Shown one piece after another: positions 1 through 12,723 of a stretch of 64,000 bases of DNA (its first letter is position 1; the number at the start of each line of letters is the position of its first letter). The translations under genes and the position numbers were made by a program. Origin of the DNA: Jacaranda mimosifolia (Eukaryota > Streptophyta > Magnoliopsida > Lamiales > Bignoniaceae). A model generated the notes under the pieces. The model did not search any database. It was not told the DNA's origin and saw only the letters and a list, made by a program, of their open reading frames with translations. Location: contig CM032122.1 of NCBI GenBank assembly GCA_018894105.1, positions 20,557,674-20,621,673 on the forward strand. The letters run 5' to 3'.

Positions 1-1949
1 TTTTAGTAAACATAGTACGAGAATTTATCCTATTTATCGAAAAAAATAGTACGAGAATTTATCACATATAAACTTTACCTTAGTAATTTGTATAAAGATC
101 CATTTAATCCAAGCCTCCAAGGGGATGGCTGCATTTATCTTGGGAGTTTTAGGAAAGTTACCTAAAATGTAACAAAAAATTGAGTTTTGAAACAAATAGA
201 CCTTCAATGTCATGAACACCATTGAAACTTTTGGAGTAGTCAACAACAAAATACTTTCTCTCTCTTAAAATTATTTTTCCATCTTGTACAATGTCAAACT
301 CAAAATCTAATACTTTGTCTCTCTTAAAATTAATTTTCCATCTTGTACAACGTCAAACTCAAATTCTACATAATTTTTAGAAATTCACCATATTGTTCAT
401 TTTTTTTGACAATTTTAATGTTACTAAAATTTCAAATCTTAATATTTGTTGAATTTTTTAATATTATTCTATTAGATTGAAAAAATCCATTATATTATAT
501 TATTATTCATTATTATACTCAACAATGATCAAATCGATAATGTTTCATTACTTGAGTCTGAAAGTAGTACAATCTTTATAAAGAAAACATATTATTATTT
601 ACTACTTTCAATTAATCAAGTAATCTCCACCTATTACAAAAGTGGATATAATTTTCACTTAATTTGATGATTGAATGGCTTTTTATAATATCTTAGGCAC
701 ACATTTAAATAAAGAACTCTTATCTTCTAATATGATGAATTAAGTCCCTAAAGATTAAAAAAGTAAAAATGAACCAAAAAGATTCAATTGATAAATAATA
801 AAAAAATAAAAAAGTCAGAGAACCAAATTGACTAAGTTCATTGAGACAAACATCTAAGTTTTAGCTGGCTTCAAGACTATAAATTCTAAATTTCAAAGCT
901 AAAAAAGGGTATAAAAAGTCATTTACAAAAAATCAAGAGCTCAGACTCTCTGCACCGATTTTAGAGAGAGAATTCAAAAAAATTTGCTGATTTACGGAGA
1001 GGATCCAAACTTCATTTCCAAGCAACATCATCTTCTATTATTAATTTTTTAAAAAATCATACTTTTCTTTTCTTTCATTCTTTCTTCTTTTTCTTTTTTT
1101 AATTAACTTTTTTCACTTTTGCAATTGTAACACCATGTTTGATTCAAGGATTTTGATGGGGAAAAGAAAAAAAAATGGTAAGAAAAATATTTTTAATTGT
1201 TTGGTTGCAAGAAAAATGCTAAAGAAAGGAAAACTTAGGGAAAAATATAACGGATTTGAGGGAAATGAGATTTCCTTACAAAATGGTGAAAAAAATGAGG
1301 GAAAAGTCCATTTGAGCTCTTCCTGCTTTTTCAATATGTTCATCTTTTTTTCTTTTCTTCATTATTTTCTTCTACAACCAAACAAGTTTAAGATTTTATA
1401 TTTCTTTACTTTTTTTTTCTTTTCTTTAATATTTTCCTTTCTTTATCAAATTTCTTAAACAAAACGTAGTGTAAGTGTCCCCCCACATGCCATCAACCAA
1501 CCTTAATATTTGAGGTGAGGCAAAAATATGTGAGACTTTTTAAATTATCTTTTTGTCATTCAAACCATTATGATTGACTATCAAGTAGTTACTATAAAAT
1601 TCCTTTCTCCAAAAGATTGGAAAAGAATGCTTATAATTTGCTCTGTAAGATTGTTTTTATGAGGATATAGAATTTTAGATGATAATTGAAAATAAAAGTA
1701 TATTTTATATATTTTTATACTGTTGTCCTTAAAAACAATGGTTTATGTTTTATTTTTATTAAAGAGGATCATAATTGATTTCTCAACTATCTCTGGTGAA
1801 ACTTGCACATATGATCAACCTATTGTTAGAATATTATGTGCATCAATATATTTTATTTATTACAGTAGCATAAATTTAAGATTAAGTGATCAATATAGAT
1901 ATAAACATGCATAGGACAAAATTATAAAACAATTCTAAAATTAGTAAAG
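1..1949. other. AT-rich spacer, no gene seen
   Basis: No coding region is convincing here; the short open frames are low-complexity. A two-copy tandem duplication with a 59-base period is visible at about 251-369 (the tctctcttaaaat block recurs at 261 and 320). Poly-T/C tracts lie around 1060-1450. Nothing resembling a known gene family was recognised. Confidence 0.6.
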
Positions 1950-2653
1950 GATGTAAAGGATTCAAACCAGAAGCAAAAAAAAATTGAGGACCAAATAAAT
2001 ATCGAGTCGAGGCCTGCACGAGCACAACTTCCTTAAAGTTTTATCTGCCTCCCATCGGTGCCCGAGGACTACTGACGAACAACCTCCCAAGATACAACGA
2101 CTCTAAACAGCCAAAGGCGGCACTCCTATTAGTTGAATCTCCAAATTGAACTAACTTGAACCTCTGTCCTTAATGAAAATGTTTATGTATGTATGAGAGT
2201 ATAAATGCTTAGAGCGCCAGTATGCTAATATGCTTGTATGAATTTTTCTTATGAAATGGCACTAGATAGCACCTATATTTATAAGACTTAAGTGGTTTTT
2301 CTTATAAGACATGTCCCTAACTCTGTCAGACTAAATAAAGGTTGTGACCTTTATTTTAAATTCAAAAGAGATAGGTTGCAACTCTTTAAAGAAATTGGAT
2401 ATGACTGTTGAAAGAATTAATTTCGGTCTCAAAACTCGAAACTTAAAATAATCATAATAATTATATAAAATAATTACTATTATTATTATTTTTGAATTAT
2501 TATACACTATCCATCCATTCCCGTATCTTCTATAATCTTAGCTCAAAGCTTACTCTTTAACTCAATTTGCTTATTCAATACTTCATTAATTTTGGCACTA
2601 AGATATATCCTCAACGAGATAAATTAATTTATTTAAGTGCACAAAATCTAACA
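1950..2653 (-). repeat. 3' LTR of the copia element (outer end approximate)
   Basis: On the minus strand the LTR opens with TGTTAGATTTTGTGCAC at 2653, directly after a purine-rich tract (tatgtgggggat, about 2654-2666) that fits a polypurine tract. A TATAAATA box on the minus strand lies near 2270-2285 and is a plausible LTR promoter. The distal CA end is not certain; 1950 is the best estimate from where the sequence character changes. Confidence 0.6.
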
Positions 2654-3240
2654 ATCCCCCACATAAATGAGCAAATAGTCTGACAGATATGCTCAACGAC
2701 AAAGGTTTAGCTCAAGTGATATTGCATCTGGAGAGGTAGCTTTTGGCTTTGAATCTTCCTTAGTGAGCACTATCGGATGCACTTGCTAATCAGTAAACAT
2801 GATGTCTTGAACTGTTTGACTTTTGTGTACATCAAGACAATAGCACTACACACAACACCACTCAATAGTCAGTTTTATGGTTTAACTGTTGTGTTCATTT
2901 TGGTCATGAATAATTCTTGGTATTCATGAGTATTACTCTGAGAATTTAGTCTTAAAATTTCTCATAAGATCGGCCATATCCCTACTCACATAGGTGACTT
3001 CTCATTAAGAAGTTTTTGCTGCACCCCCACTCGAAATATCAAGATATGAGAGTCATTAAAGGTGATGCTTAACCTAGAACTTTTGTAGGGTGCACTGTTT
3101 GCTCATCAACGGAATAGGCTAGAGGGTTGTGGCCCTCCACAGTGCTTCCACGTCGAGTCACAATTGCATAACTTGCTTTTTCCTTTGAACCTACTTTATG
3201 GGATCTCCAATCACATAGATTGGGTTTCCGATATGGTGAC

Positions 3241-6200
3241 TCAGTTATTTAAAGGTTTCAGTCTCATTCCCTCCGATAATTTATTTACTTGTTCTCTATT
3301 TACACCTTTAGTTAGCGGATCTGCAAGGTTATCTTTAGACTTCACGTAGTCAATTGAGATAACTCCACTAGAGAGCAGTTGTCTAATAGTGTTATGTATC
3401 CTCTGTATATGTCGAGACTTACCATTGTACATACTACTTTGTGCTATTCCAATGGCAGATTGGCTATCATAGTGGATCCAAATTATCGGCACATGTTTCA
3501 TCCAATTTGGAATATCTTCCAAAAATTAGCATAACCATTCTGCTTCCTCGCATGCTTTATTCGACGCAATGAACTCTGATTCCATTGTTGATCTAGCTAT
3601 GCAATTTTGCTATGAGGATTTCCACGATATGGTAGATCCACATAGAGAGAACACATATCCACTTGTGGACTTGGACTCGTTTGAGTCAGATATCCAATTG
3701 GCATCACTCTCAATTACAACTAGATATTTGGTATAGTGCAACCCATACTTCATGGTGTGTTTTAAGTACTTTAGTATTCTGACAATAGCATTCTAATGCT
3801 CTTGTCCAGGGTTTCTTGTGTATCTACTTAGGTTACCAACTGCATACGCAATATCTGGCCTCATGCAGTTCATTATATACATAAAGCTTCCAATTATGTG
3901 CGCGTACTCCACTTGAGCCTTTCCTTCACCGTTATTTTTGGTAAGCTATTGGTTTACATCTATGGGTGTTTTCACAAGGCCGCTAGCGAGATCTATAAAC
4001 TTTTGTAACACTTTCTCAATGTAGTGAGATAGTGTTAATGCTATCCCATCAAGTGTTCTTATAATTTTAATTCCAAGTATGACATCGGCAAGGACCATAT
4101 CTTTCATATCGAAATTATGAATTAGCAATTTCTTTGTCTCTTTGATTATGCCACTGTTGCTTCCCATGATTAACGTATCATCTACGTATAAACATATAAT
4201 GATATATTCAGTTGGTGTACCTCTAATATACACACACTTGTCACACTCATTAATCTTGAATCCATTGGCTATCATGATATGATCAAATTTAAGATGCCAT
4301 TATTTAGGTGCCTGTTTTAAGCCATATAACGATTTAATTAATTTACACACCTTTTTCTCTTGGCCTAGAACCACAAACCCTTCAGGTTGTTCCATATAAA
4401 TTTCCTTATCAAGGTCACCATTTAAAAATGCCCTCGTTACATCTATTTGATATATCTCGAGATTACTAATAGCAGCAAAGGCAATTAATAATCGAATGGA
4501 AGTTATTCTAGTCATCGGCGAGTATGTATCAAGTAGTCAAGACCTTCATTCTGTCGGTGCCCTTTGACTACTAGCCTCGCCCTGTACTTGTCTATTGTAC
4601 CATCAGCTTTTATTTTTCTTTTGAAAATCCATTTACACCCTAAGGGTTTATTTCCAGGAGATAAATCTACTAGTTCCCAAGTATGATTATGCATGATGGA
4701 CTTTATTTCACTATTTACCGATTCCTTCCATAAAGAAGCTTCTGGAGTCGTCATAGCTTCAGTAAACGTCCGTGGTTCACTTTCTAATATGTAAGTCAAG
4801 AAGTCGGGTCCAAAGGATTTAGCCGTTCTAGCTCTTTTACTACGTCTCGGCTCAAAGTCCTCTTTGCTCGATTCTTGAGTTTCTCGAGGTCTTTTAAATA
4901 TTACTCGTCCTTCTTTCTTTTTCCATGGAAATATTTCTTCAAAGAAGCTTGCGTTCCTTGACTCGATTATCGTATTGACTTGAATGTCGTCAATATCAGA
5001 TTTATTTACAAGGAATTGATAGGCAACACTATGTTGTATATAACCAATAAAGATCCAATCAACTGTCTTTGGTCCTATTTTGACCAATTTAGGAGGTGGT
5101 ACTCCTACTTTAGCTAGACAACCCCACACTCGAAGATATTGATAAGATAAATAATTTGCAGTCAGTACTGCCTCTCCCGACATGTTTTGAGGTGCCCCTG
5201 CATTAATTAATAATGCATTCATCATTTCTTTTAAAGTTCGATTTTTGCGCTCAGCAATGCCATTTGATTGTGTTGTATAAGGTGCTATTACTTCATGGAT
5301 TATTCCATGTTCAATACAAAACTCTTCAAAGGGGTGGACGTATTCACCACCTTTATCACTTCTACGTATTTTAATCTTCTTTTCTAGTTGTTTCTCAACT
5401 TCATTTTTGTAATGCTTAAATACTTCAATTGCTTCATCCTTGCTTGAAAGTAAATAAATATGACAATATCTTGTGCAATCATCAATAAAGGTTATAAATT
5501 ATTTTTTACCTCCTCTTGATTACATCATTTTTAAGTCACATATGTCTATGTGAATTAAACTTAATGCTTCAGTACTTCTTTCAATTGCCTTAAAAGGAGT
5601 TTTTGTCATTTTTGCCTCAATGTAAACTTCACAATTAGTTTTTGTGTCAAAATCCAACTTAGATAAAATTCCACTTTTAGCTGGTTTACTTAAAGTACCA
5701 AAATTTACATGCCACAGTCTATGATGCCATAAATCTAGGACTCCAACAAGTAAGCTGAACTTACTTTATTTTTGTTAGTAACATCTTTTGGTACATTCTT
5801 GGGTGTGATCGTTATTACAATAATTTTAAAAAGCCCATCACACAAATAGCTTTCTCCGACATACACACCACTTTTAGTAAGTACAAACTTGTAGGATTCA
5901 AAAACTAGTCTAAAACCATTTTTACTAAGCATAGGACCTGACACTAAATTTCTTCGTATATTTGGTACATGAAACATGTTGTTGAGAGTTAGTTCCTTTC
6001 CAGAAGTCATTTTGAGGACCACCTTTCCAACTCCATATACTTTGGAAGTTGAGGAGTTTACTATAAACAAGTTTTCATCTTTGGCATTCTCATAGGTTGA
6101 AAACATGCTTCTGTCTGAGCACACGTATCGAGTGGCCCCAGTATCCACCCACCACTGCTTGGGATTTTCTGTCAGATTAACCTCAGAAACCAAAGCTCAT

Positions 6201-6877
6201 AAGTTCAAGTCATCGACACTATCCGAGAGATTATCCACCTCTATCACATTTACATGCATAGTCTTTCTCTTCTCTAAAGGCCCTACTTTCTCAGGAGTTC
6301 CTCCTTGTTGACGGTTTTAGCATTCAACAGCCTTATGCCCTGGTCTGCCACACACATAGTAGTTGCCCTCGAACTTCTTTTTTCTTTTTCTCACTTTGTT
6401 GGCTGGACGAGTCTCTTTTCTGCTTATTTGATGGCCGTTGTTCCACTACATTGCTTTGCTCTCATAAGCATTGTTGCCACCTCTCTTTTTAGGAAGCCAG
6501 TTGTCTTTCTTTATCCTTAGCCTCAAAATTAAGTCCTCAAGGTTTATTTCTTTGCCCTTGTGCTTGAGGTAATTTTTGAAGTCTTTCCATCTCGGGGGTA
6601 ATTTCGCAATCAAATCCGCCACTTGGAATGCCCCTCCAAGTGTCATTCCTTCAGCAACTAACTCATGAAGTATCATTTGATACTCGTTCACTTGAGACAT
6701 CATAGATTTGGAATCTATCATAATAAATTCAAGGAACTTACCAATGATAAATTTTTTCATTCCGGCGTCCTCCGTCTTGTATTTTTTCTCAAGTGATTCC
6801 CAAAGTTCTTTGGTTGTAGCAATGACTGGACGCAGTATTGGTGGGTTAAAATGATCAGCTTCATCACATGACGACAC
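3241..6877 (-). pseudogene. copia gag-pol polyprotein remnant
   Basis: Segments in order on the minus strand: gag (6877-6446) with the family string ATTKELWESLEKKYKTED; a CCHC knuckle near 6355-6308 (YVCGRPGHKAVEC); protease (6193-5735) with the active-site DTGA; integrase (about 5740-4800) with a GGEY and a SNGIAERKNRT stretch; reverse transcriptase (about 4620-3946) with catalytic YVDD; RNase H ending with ADPLTKG (3522-3241). The segments lie in different frames and contain stops, so no full polyprotein can be made. The first part of gag is absent, consistent with a 5' truncation. The family assignment is firm; the lineage within copia is not assigned. Confidence 0.9.
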
Positions 6878-6894
6878 AGCTAATATACCCAGGG

Positions 6895-7196
6895 GAAGGG
6901 TTACTCACGACGGAGGAGAGGCAAAGAAAGGAAGTTCTATGCTAGGGAACAACAAGATTAATTAGAGGAGGCCCAAAACAAATGGGATGGCATGATGGAT
7001 GCTAAGTTTGAGAGGATTGGGCCTAAAGCCCATAACTCAATTGCCAAGTGTGTTGATGCATTGAGGCGCATTGAGGACCAACCAAACCACTTGTTTGGGT
7101 AGCTATAAATGCTCTTCAATGTGCCACGATGAGAAACTTTTTCCTACAACTTGATGCTAGAGAGAGACACATCTGGGTTGAGTCGCTAGGCAATTA
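6895..7196 (+). pseudogene. Harbinger ORF1 (Myb/SANT-like) C-terminal fragment
   Basis: Translation gives a tail with FERIGPKAHNSIAKCVDALR followed, after a stop, by FFLQLDARERHIWVESL. This pattern (helical tail ending in a short FxxL...R.xWVxxL block) resembles the C-terminus of plant Myb/SANT-like proteins paired with Harbinger transposases. It begins where the copia remnant ends and contains in-frame stops. The assignment is by resemblance only. Confidence 0.45.
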
Positions 7197-7599
7197 GGCC
7201 CACATCCACTTCCCCTACTTCACTTTCGATCAACTCTTGTTAAATACTTATGTTTCTTGTTTGTGTGTTCAGTATTTGTCTGTTTACTTTATTAATGCAT
7301 CTGTATGTACGAACTTATTTATGACTAACTTAGGAACTTGTAATCGCTTATTGTACGGATTTTTTATGACTTGCCTATGTAATGATATCGTATCAAATTT
7401 CACATTGCGTGTGATGACTGTTTTCTTTACATAGATAGCTAGTAGATTGAGCTCGATGCCACTACATGATGAGTTGGAGATCAACGAAGAAACACCTGGC
7501 ATACCTGGCAGTAATGTATCCGACGGAGCTGACGATGTATTATTCATCGCAGATGTATTGTTGCCTAATTTGTACATTGACAGAATGCCACGAACACAT

Positions 7600-8850
7600 C
7601 TGTGCTCCGTAGGGTGGATTGGATTGACAAGATAATAATGGCTATCTTGACTGATTCTAAGATAACCTGCACATGACGAACCCATATTCATGAGATTGGT
7701 TTATAAATTAAGCACTCGTGGGCTTTTACCTCAAATGCAATAGTGTCGGGTATCAACTACTGAGGAGGTTGCAATGTTTATGTAGACAGTTAGCGGACAT
7801 CAAAGACAGAGGAATACCATGGAACGTTTCCAACACTCTTTGGAGATGGCAAATTGCCATATACGTCGTGTAATTAGGGCGCTTAATATGTTAGTACCTG
7901 AGCTCATAACTCTCCCAAAGTTTAATGAAGTGCCCTATCATATTCACTTGAGTCCCAACTTCTTCCTGTATTTTTAGGTATAGAATATATAAAGGATCAA
8001 CTCTTAGTATACTATCCATTTAATAATCTTTTGTACCTAAATTTCTCGCATTTGATCCATAGGCTGCGGTGGGGGCAATCGAAGACACATTGGTTATAGC
8101 CTGGGCACCCACTTGTAGATAAAACACATATCATTGCCTTAAACAGAACGTATCCCAAAATGTCCTCGCCATATCCGACTTTGACCAAATGTTTACGTAT
8201 GTGTACGCAGGTTGGAAGGGGAGTGCCAATGATGCAAGGGTATTGCTAAACGCAGTCCAAAGTAACCTTGTATTTCCTTTCCCCCACTAGATACCACTAA
8301 TCGATTCTAATAACGGTACATATTCGTATAAATAGCTCGTCCAAAATTTATATTGTTCCACTACTGCGTAGACTACACTAACACATCATTTCTCATATAG
8401 GGAAGTATTACCTCGTCGATGTTAGCTTCATGAACTATATGTGTTTCTTATCCCTATATAGGCAGTCTCGATACCACCTCCAACAATTCCATGGTGCCCC
8501 TATATATAGTGGGTTAAGGGAGCTGTTCAACCATTGCTATGCTTAATTGAGGAATACCATGGAACGTACGTTCAGGGATTCTTAAGAAGTAGTTCCCAAT
8601 CTAGCTTAGGGTACACCGAGCTACATGGTCGCCCAAAAGTTGATATTGTCATTGCATGTTGTGCGGTGCATAATTTTATTTGTAAGTTTAGTCGAGATGA
8701 CAACATTTTTGCGACACCAGACCTTAAACTTGACCTCGATTGGGAGACCTTCTACTACCTTGGTCACCCGAGCTAGTATGAGATACAGGCACAATCTGAA
8801 TTTTGGGATGCTCTAGCACAATGGATGTGGGCCGAGAGGCATTGATGAGT
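7600..8850 (+). pseudogene. PIF/Harbinger transposase (HARBI1-like) remnant
   Basis: Harbinger transposases are DDE enzymes related to animal HARBI1. Visible blocks in order: a TRGLLPQ segment and an EEVAMF block (about 7700-7780); an R-V-I-R-A-L-N segment with PKFNEVP; CVGAIDGT-like DDE context (about 8065-8085); SQNVLA-SDFD followed by YAGWKGSANDARVL (about 8150-8250), which contains the second catalytic Asp region; FHGAPIYSGLRELFN; and VDIVIACCAVHNFI (about 8640-8690), the usual end block of the family. These lie in several frames with stops, so the gene is dead. The string of family blocks makes the identification secure. Confidence 0.85.
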
Positions 8851-9455
8851 TAATATTGAATTCTTAATCCCAATATGTCATGTTGTATGTTTGTTGTTGC
8901 ACCTGTCTTGTTTTAGAACTTCTTTTTCATCACTTAATCTGTTGTACTGAACATTACTATTACAACGTGCTAATATTGGATGTCTGAATATTTGTAAGTT
9001 TTATCACGTGTGAAATGTGCATTAATTATATCTTTCTAGTCGTACTATAACATGATATAAATATTGTTCTGCAATTTATGTAATGAGATGTTTGTTATAA
9101 TTTTGCTGAAGGATGAGTAGGTTCGATTCTCCTATGTGCACATGCAGTGCAGACCTCATGTGGGTCCATAAGGCCAGGATAGAGAGGAGCTACAAACATT
9201 ACTTTTTCAAACGCCCAGCTAGAGTTGAGCACCCACGCAACTTCATATGGGTAGGCAATGGACCTGAGGAGACAACAGGTATGTATAGGCAGCGTCGACT
9301 ATTCGGTGATGCCTCATCGCATGGTACTTATAGCACCTCTACAGCCATAGGTGGTTCTTATGGTATTGCCTCGATGGGTGGCCCATCTGCAATAAGCATA
9401 GCTCTGTGTGCACTAATTAGCACACACCACCGCATCTAGCACGTCCTACAGGGTC

Positions 9456-9507
9456 TATGTTGCTGTTGTCCTTATGTGGTTGCTGTTGTCCTTATGTGGT
9501 TGCTGTT
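9456..9507. repeat. 20-bp tandem repeat
   Basis: The unit tgctgttgtccttatgtggt occurs at 9461-9480 and 9481-9500 and begins a third time. Short and local, of no known role. Confidence 0.8.
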
Positions 9508-9689
9508 TATGTATTTTGTTGCTTGTTTTGATGCTCCTACTCGCAGTCTTAATTAATATAGTATATGTATGAGCATTCTCTAAGTTGAAACTGCCATGGT
9601 CATGTACTGACATAGTAATTATTATTGGCTTGTCGTACTGTTTTGGAACATAATCAAATCTAACATATATGTTATTTTTTTATATTCAT

Positions 9690-10084
9690 TTCTACTTGAT
9701 ACGATCCTCAGACCATGTAAGTACGAGTTGGGGTGCATCGATGGACAACATTGAAAATATATAGCACCTCGACGTCGAGGAGCATTCATGCATATGCTTC
9801 TTGACGCTAACACAATTAACTTCCTGGCGAATGAGCTGTACATACAGATATGCATGCTCAACATGGCTAACAAACTTGGTAGGCACTTTCGGCGTCCATA
9901 CACGACAGAATTTGCAAGGAAGAAATTTAATAATCTTAAGGAGCGCCACGACACTATGAAGGCGATCGTCGAAAATTCGAACGTTTTCTATGAGCCATCA
10001 ACCAGTGATATTTTAATGCCTATGATTAAGCGATCGGATCTCCAAGTAGTTAGAATAGTGTGCACTACCATCTTTAAGTTATGA
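9690..10084 (+). pseudogene. Myb/SANT-like domain fragment (first)
   Basis: The frame from 9788 reads as a helical segment with NMANKLGRHFRRPYTTEFAR followed by KFNNLKERHDTMKAIVEN and FYEPST. The order (aromatic/basic helix, then L-KERH-TMK, then a short F-Y-P turn) is like the trihelix-related Myb/SANT-like domain found in Harbinger ORF1 proteins and relatives. Upstream frames are broken. It could be part of the Harbinger element or an independent fragment; no intact start or stop can be defined. Confidence 0.45.
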
Positions 10085-10779
10085 TGTTTTATGATTATAT
10101 GTGTTCCATAAGAAATATTTGTTCTTTGATGTGTGTGCAAAGGTACTGACTTGTTGAGCTTTATTGGCTATACGCAGAGACTAGATATGGCCTCTTATCT
10201 GAGATCTTTACGCTGTGTGATAGACCACAATGAACTGTCACTCGTTCGTCCCAGCCCGAGAGACGTGACGATCAATTGTTGGGTCGGCAGGAACTCCTTA
10301 TCATGGTATCATATTCAGGTGCATCACACAGTTCTTTGTGCTTGCAAGGGTCTTCTAGGCCCGACATCCCACATTTTCATTATTCTCGAGTTAGGGCAAA
10401 CATACCCGTTGCCTTAGACAGCGGTATTGATAGGGGTTCGAGAGTTGGCTCTGTCACGTCATGGTCTGATATTGTTCGATGAATTGGCACAAGACTATCG
10501 AGATGATGTGGCTCGTCTCACATGAGCCAGGTTAGTACGGGTCACACACCAGACCGACCACCTATATCATCTTGATTTCATTGTATTCTTCTTGTATAGT
10601 TATGTACCTTACTAATTGTACCCTAAATGAGTTTATGTACTACTAACTTGTTATTTGTTATTGGTAATGTGTATTGTATGTGATGAATGGCTATACTATG
10701 TTTGCTGTTAAATATATTTATAGACATCTTTAATTAGATCCTAATATTAACAGTATGACCATAGACTATGCCAGGATTA

Positions 10780-11108
10780 TCCAATGGTACACCATCAATT
10801 TGTAATGTGCATGTGTATGGTATATTTCATGATCCCCACTGGAGGGCTCAGGAGGAGGTTGTCCTAATCACTTACTTGATTAATGTTGTGCCATTCTGTG
10901 ACATCTCTAATAGGGAAGTCCTTATAGATGTGCTCCCACATTGCATGCTGTCTATCCAGGACGTTTAGGAGGAAAAGGATAGTTGATGAAGTTAAGATGA
11001 AGATTCAACAGCTGCGTGGCCGCTACAATGCATTTCTGGAGTACATGACTACACCTGGGGTGCACCACAATGTTGACACCATGGTGGTGCATGTTGACGC
11101 ACAATACT
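10780..11108 (+). pseudogene. Myb/SANT-like domain fragment (second)
   Basis: A frame with HWRAQEEVVLITYLINVV, then after a frameshift KIQQLRGRYNAFLEYMTT and VHVDAQY. The IQ-LR-RY-AFLEYM block followed by a V--DA-Y end resembles the conserved end of plant Myb/SANT-like domains. It differs clearly from the fragment at 9690-10084, so two different domain copies lie within 1.4 kb. Confidence 0.4.
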
Positions 11109-11110
11109 AA

Positions 11111-11825
11111 ACGCATGTTGGGAATGTAAGTTAAATTTACCATTTTTTTCATTTCAGTTATTATATGTACATATATATACGGTTCATAGCACACATTGAA
11201 AATTGTATTGTACCACATTTAGGAAACTATTAGATAGAGATATTTTTGTGTATTCAGAGAGCCCCTCTACATCCTGCTATGGTATATATTTACTGATAGA
11301 CGTGCAGCCGACCTATCTGATGGTGGGACAGCAAGAGATGCATCAGCACCCCCTACTGACACCTAGGACTCGTGTGAGGTTCGATAATTGACGGCATATG
11401 TGATGGCTCTTCTTCAGATTGCTCCCCCCAATCACGATGTTTGATTTATGTGTTATGTACCATTTGCAGAAAAAAATAATATTGTTAGAAACTCACATCT
11501 TTTAATGGTCCGTTACGATATGGATTGATGGTAAGCTAAAAACTTTCATATATCTTTGTGTTTCGTACTTGTTGGGCCATCAATCGTTCTTTAGAAATGC
11601 AGTTGTACTTTCTTTGTGTGTACTAACTTATTATTATGCTCTATATTATACCAATTTGTTTGCTAATGTTGATATTCTTGTATCGTAATTTTTAATTTTT
11701 TCGCTCGTGTCTTGAAGCTGACTTTTGTTTGAAATTTTTTTAATTTTTATTTTTTGGGGGGGTCAAACATGCTTCATATATTATAAAAATACTCCTCCTT
11801 TTTTTGTCCAACTAACTCAAACTTC

Positions 11826-11891
<66 letters not shown>

Positions 11892-12723
11892 CAGCACACA
11901 AACAAACCCATAAAATATTATAATACAACCCACTTAATTATTTACCCAATCATTACAAACTTACAATATAATCACATCGATTCACTATATATATATATAT
12001 ACAACATATTTTATTATTATCCTTACATTTGAAAAAATTCATTTAAATATATTTTCACCCCAAACCCCAACATGAAAGCATTGATTCGACATTTACAATA
12101 TAAAATGTCTCTTACAAAACATAGCCAAATATATCAAAACTCTCCAATCCCATTTTTTAACTATTCTTCAAAATATAAACAAATATCAATCATATTCTCC
12201 AACAATTCTTTCAAAATTTATTCTCCTAAAACACACAATAAACACATAATAAAATTAAACAAAAAACATAAGCAAACATAACCTATGTACTTTCTACAAT
12301 GGCGGCTAGTCATCATGACTCATCTTGAGTCAAAGTCTAATGCGTTCTAGAATAGTCTACTACGTATAATTTTTTATTTGGAAGTCTTCGTCTTTCTCTT
12401 TTTTTTTTCTCCTCCATTTTCAGCTATTTTATATTTCCTTTTTTTTTTTTCCCTTAGTTGCCTACCAAATATTTGCGGTTTTCTTATTCATTTGATAGGG
12501 TGTTTTTTTTAACAGAGTTAATAATTTTTTGAGTCACCCCAATTTTAATCGTACTTCACCTAAATTTGACAATAATTCTAGATTGTGGTATTTAAATACT
12601 TGTGGAATTTCATTGTTGTTTACTATTTTTATTAAAAAATAAAATTATATTTAGCATATTTTGAGTTCTCTATAATTCATGCTTGAAGCTAGAAAATGAG
12701 TTTAATTTTTTTAAAAATTTATT
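11111..12723. other. AT-rich spacer with microsatellites and a dispersed repeat
   Basis: No gene is seen. It contains the AAT microsatellite at 11826-11890, a TA run at about 11982-12001, and at about 12050-12275 a block resembling part of 34130-34300, so both may belong to one dispersed repeat family. Confidence 0.5.
11826..11890. repeat. (AAT)n microsatellite, about 21 units
   Basis: Uninterrupted taa/aat repeats run over about 65 bases. Visible directly. Confidence 0.97.

Larger units (their letters stand above)
1950..6880 (-). mobile_element. Ty1/copia retrotransposon, 5'-truncated
   Basis: Read on the minus strand the order is gag, zinc knuckle, protease, integrase, reverse transcriptase, RNase H, polypurine tract and 3' LTR, which is the Ty1/copia order (integrase before reverse transcriptase). 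The 5' LTR, primer binding site and the start of gag are missing: similarity stops near 6880, where the adjoining DNA becomes Harbinger-like. Frameshifts and stops occur throughout, so the copy is dead. The outer end near 1950 is approximate, because without the 5' LTR neither the LTR length nor a target duplication can be fixed. Confidence 0.9.
6895..11110 (+). mobile_element. PIF/Harbinger transposon remains
   Basis: This stretch carries a degraded Harbinger transposase (7600-8850) preceded by the C-terminal part of a Myb/SANT-like protein (6895-7196) and followed by two more Myb/SANT-like fragments (9690-10084 and 10780-11108). PIF/Harbinger elements are known to encode a transposase together with a Myb/SANT-like DNA-binding protein, so the set fits one family, perhaps two overlapping copies. 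No terminal inverted repeats or TWA target duplications were found, so the element limits are only the limits of recognised coding remains. Confidence 0.65.

Noticed and set aside
1135..1458. Possible 107-residue protein
   Set aside because: Low-complexity Lys/Phe-rich translation of A- and T-rich DNA with no family resemblance.
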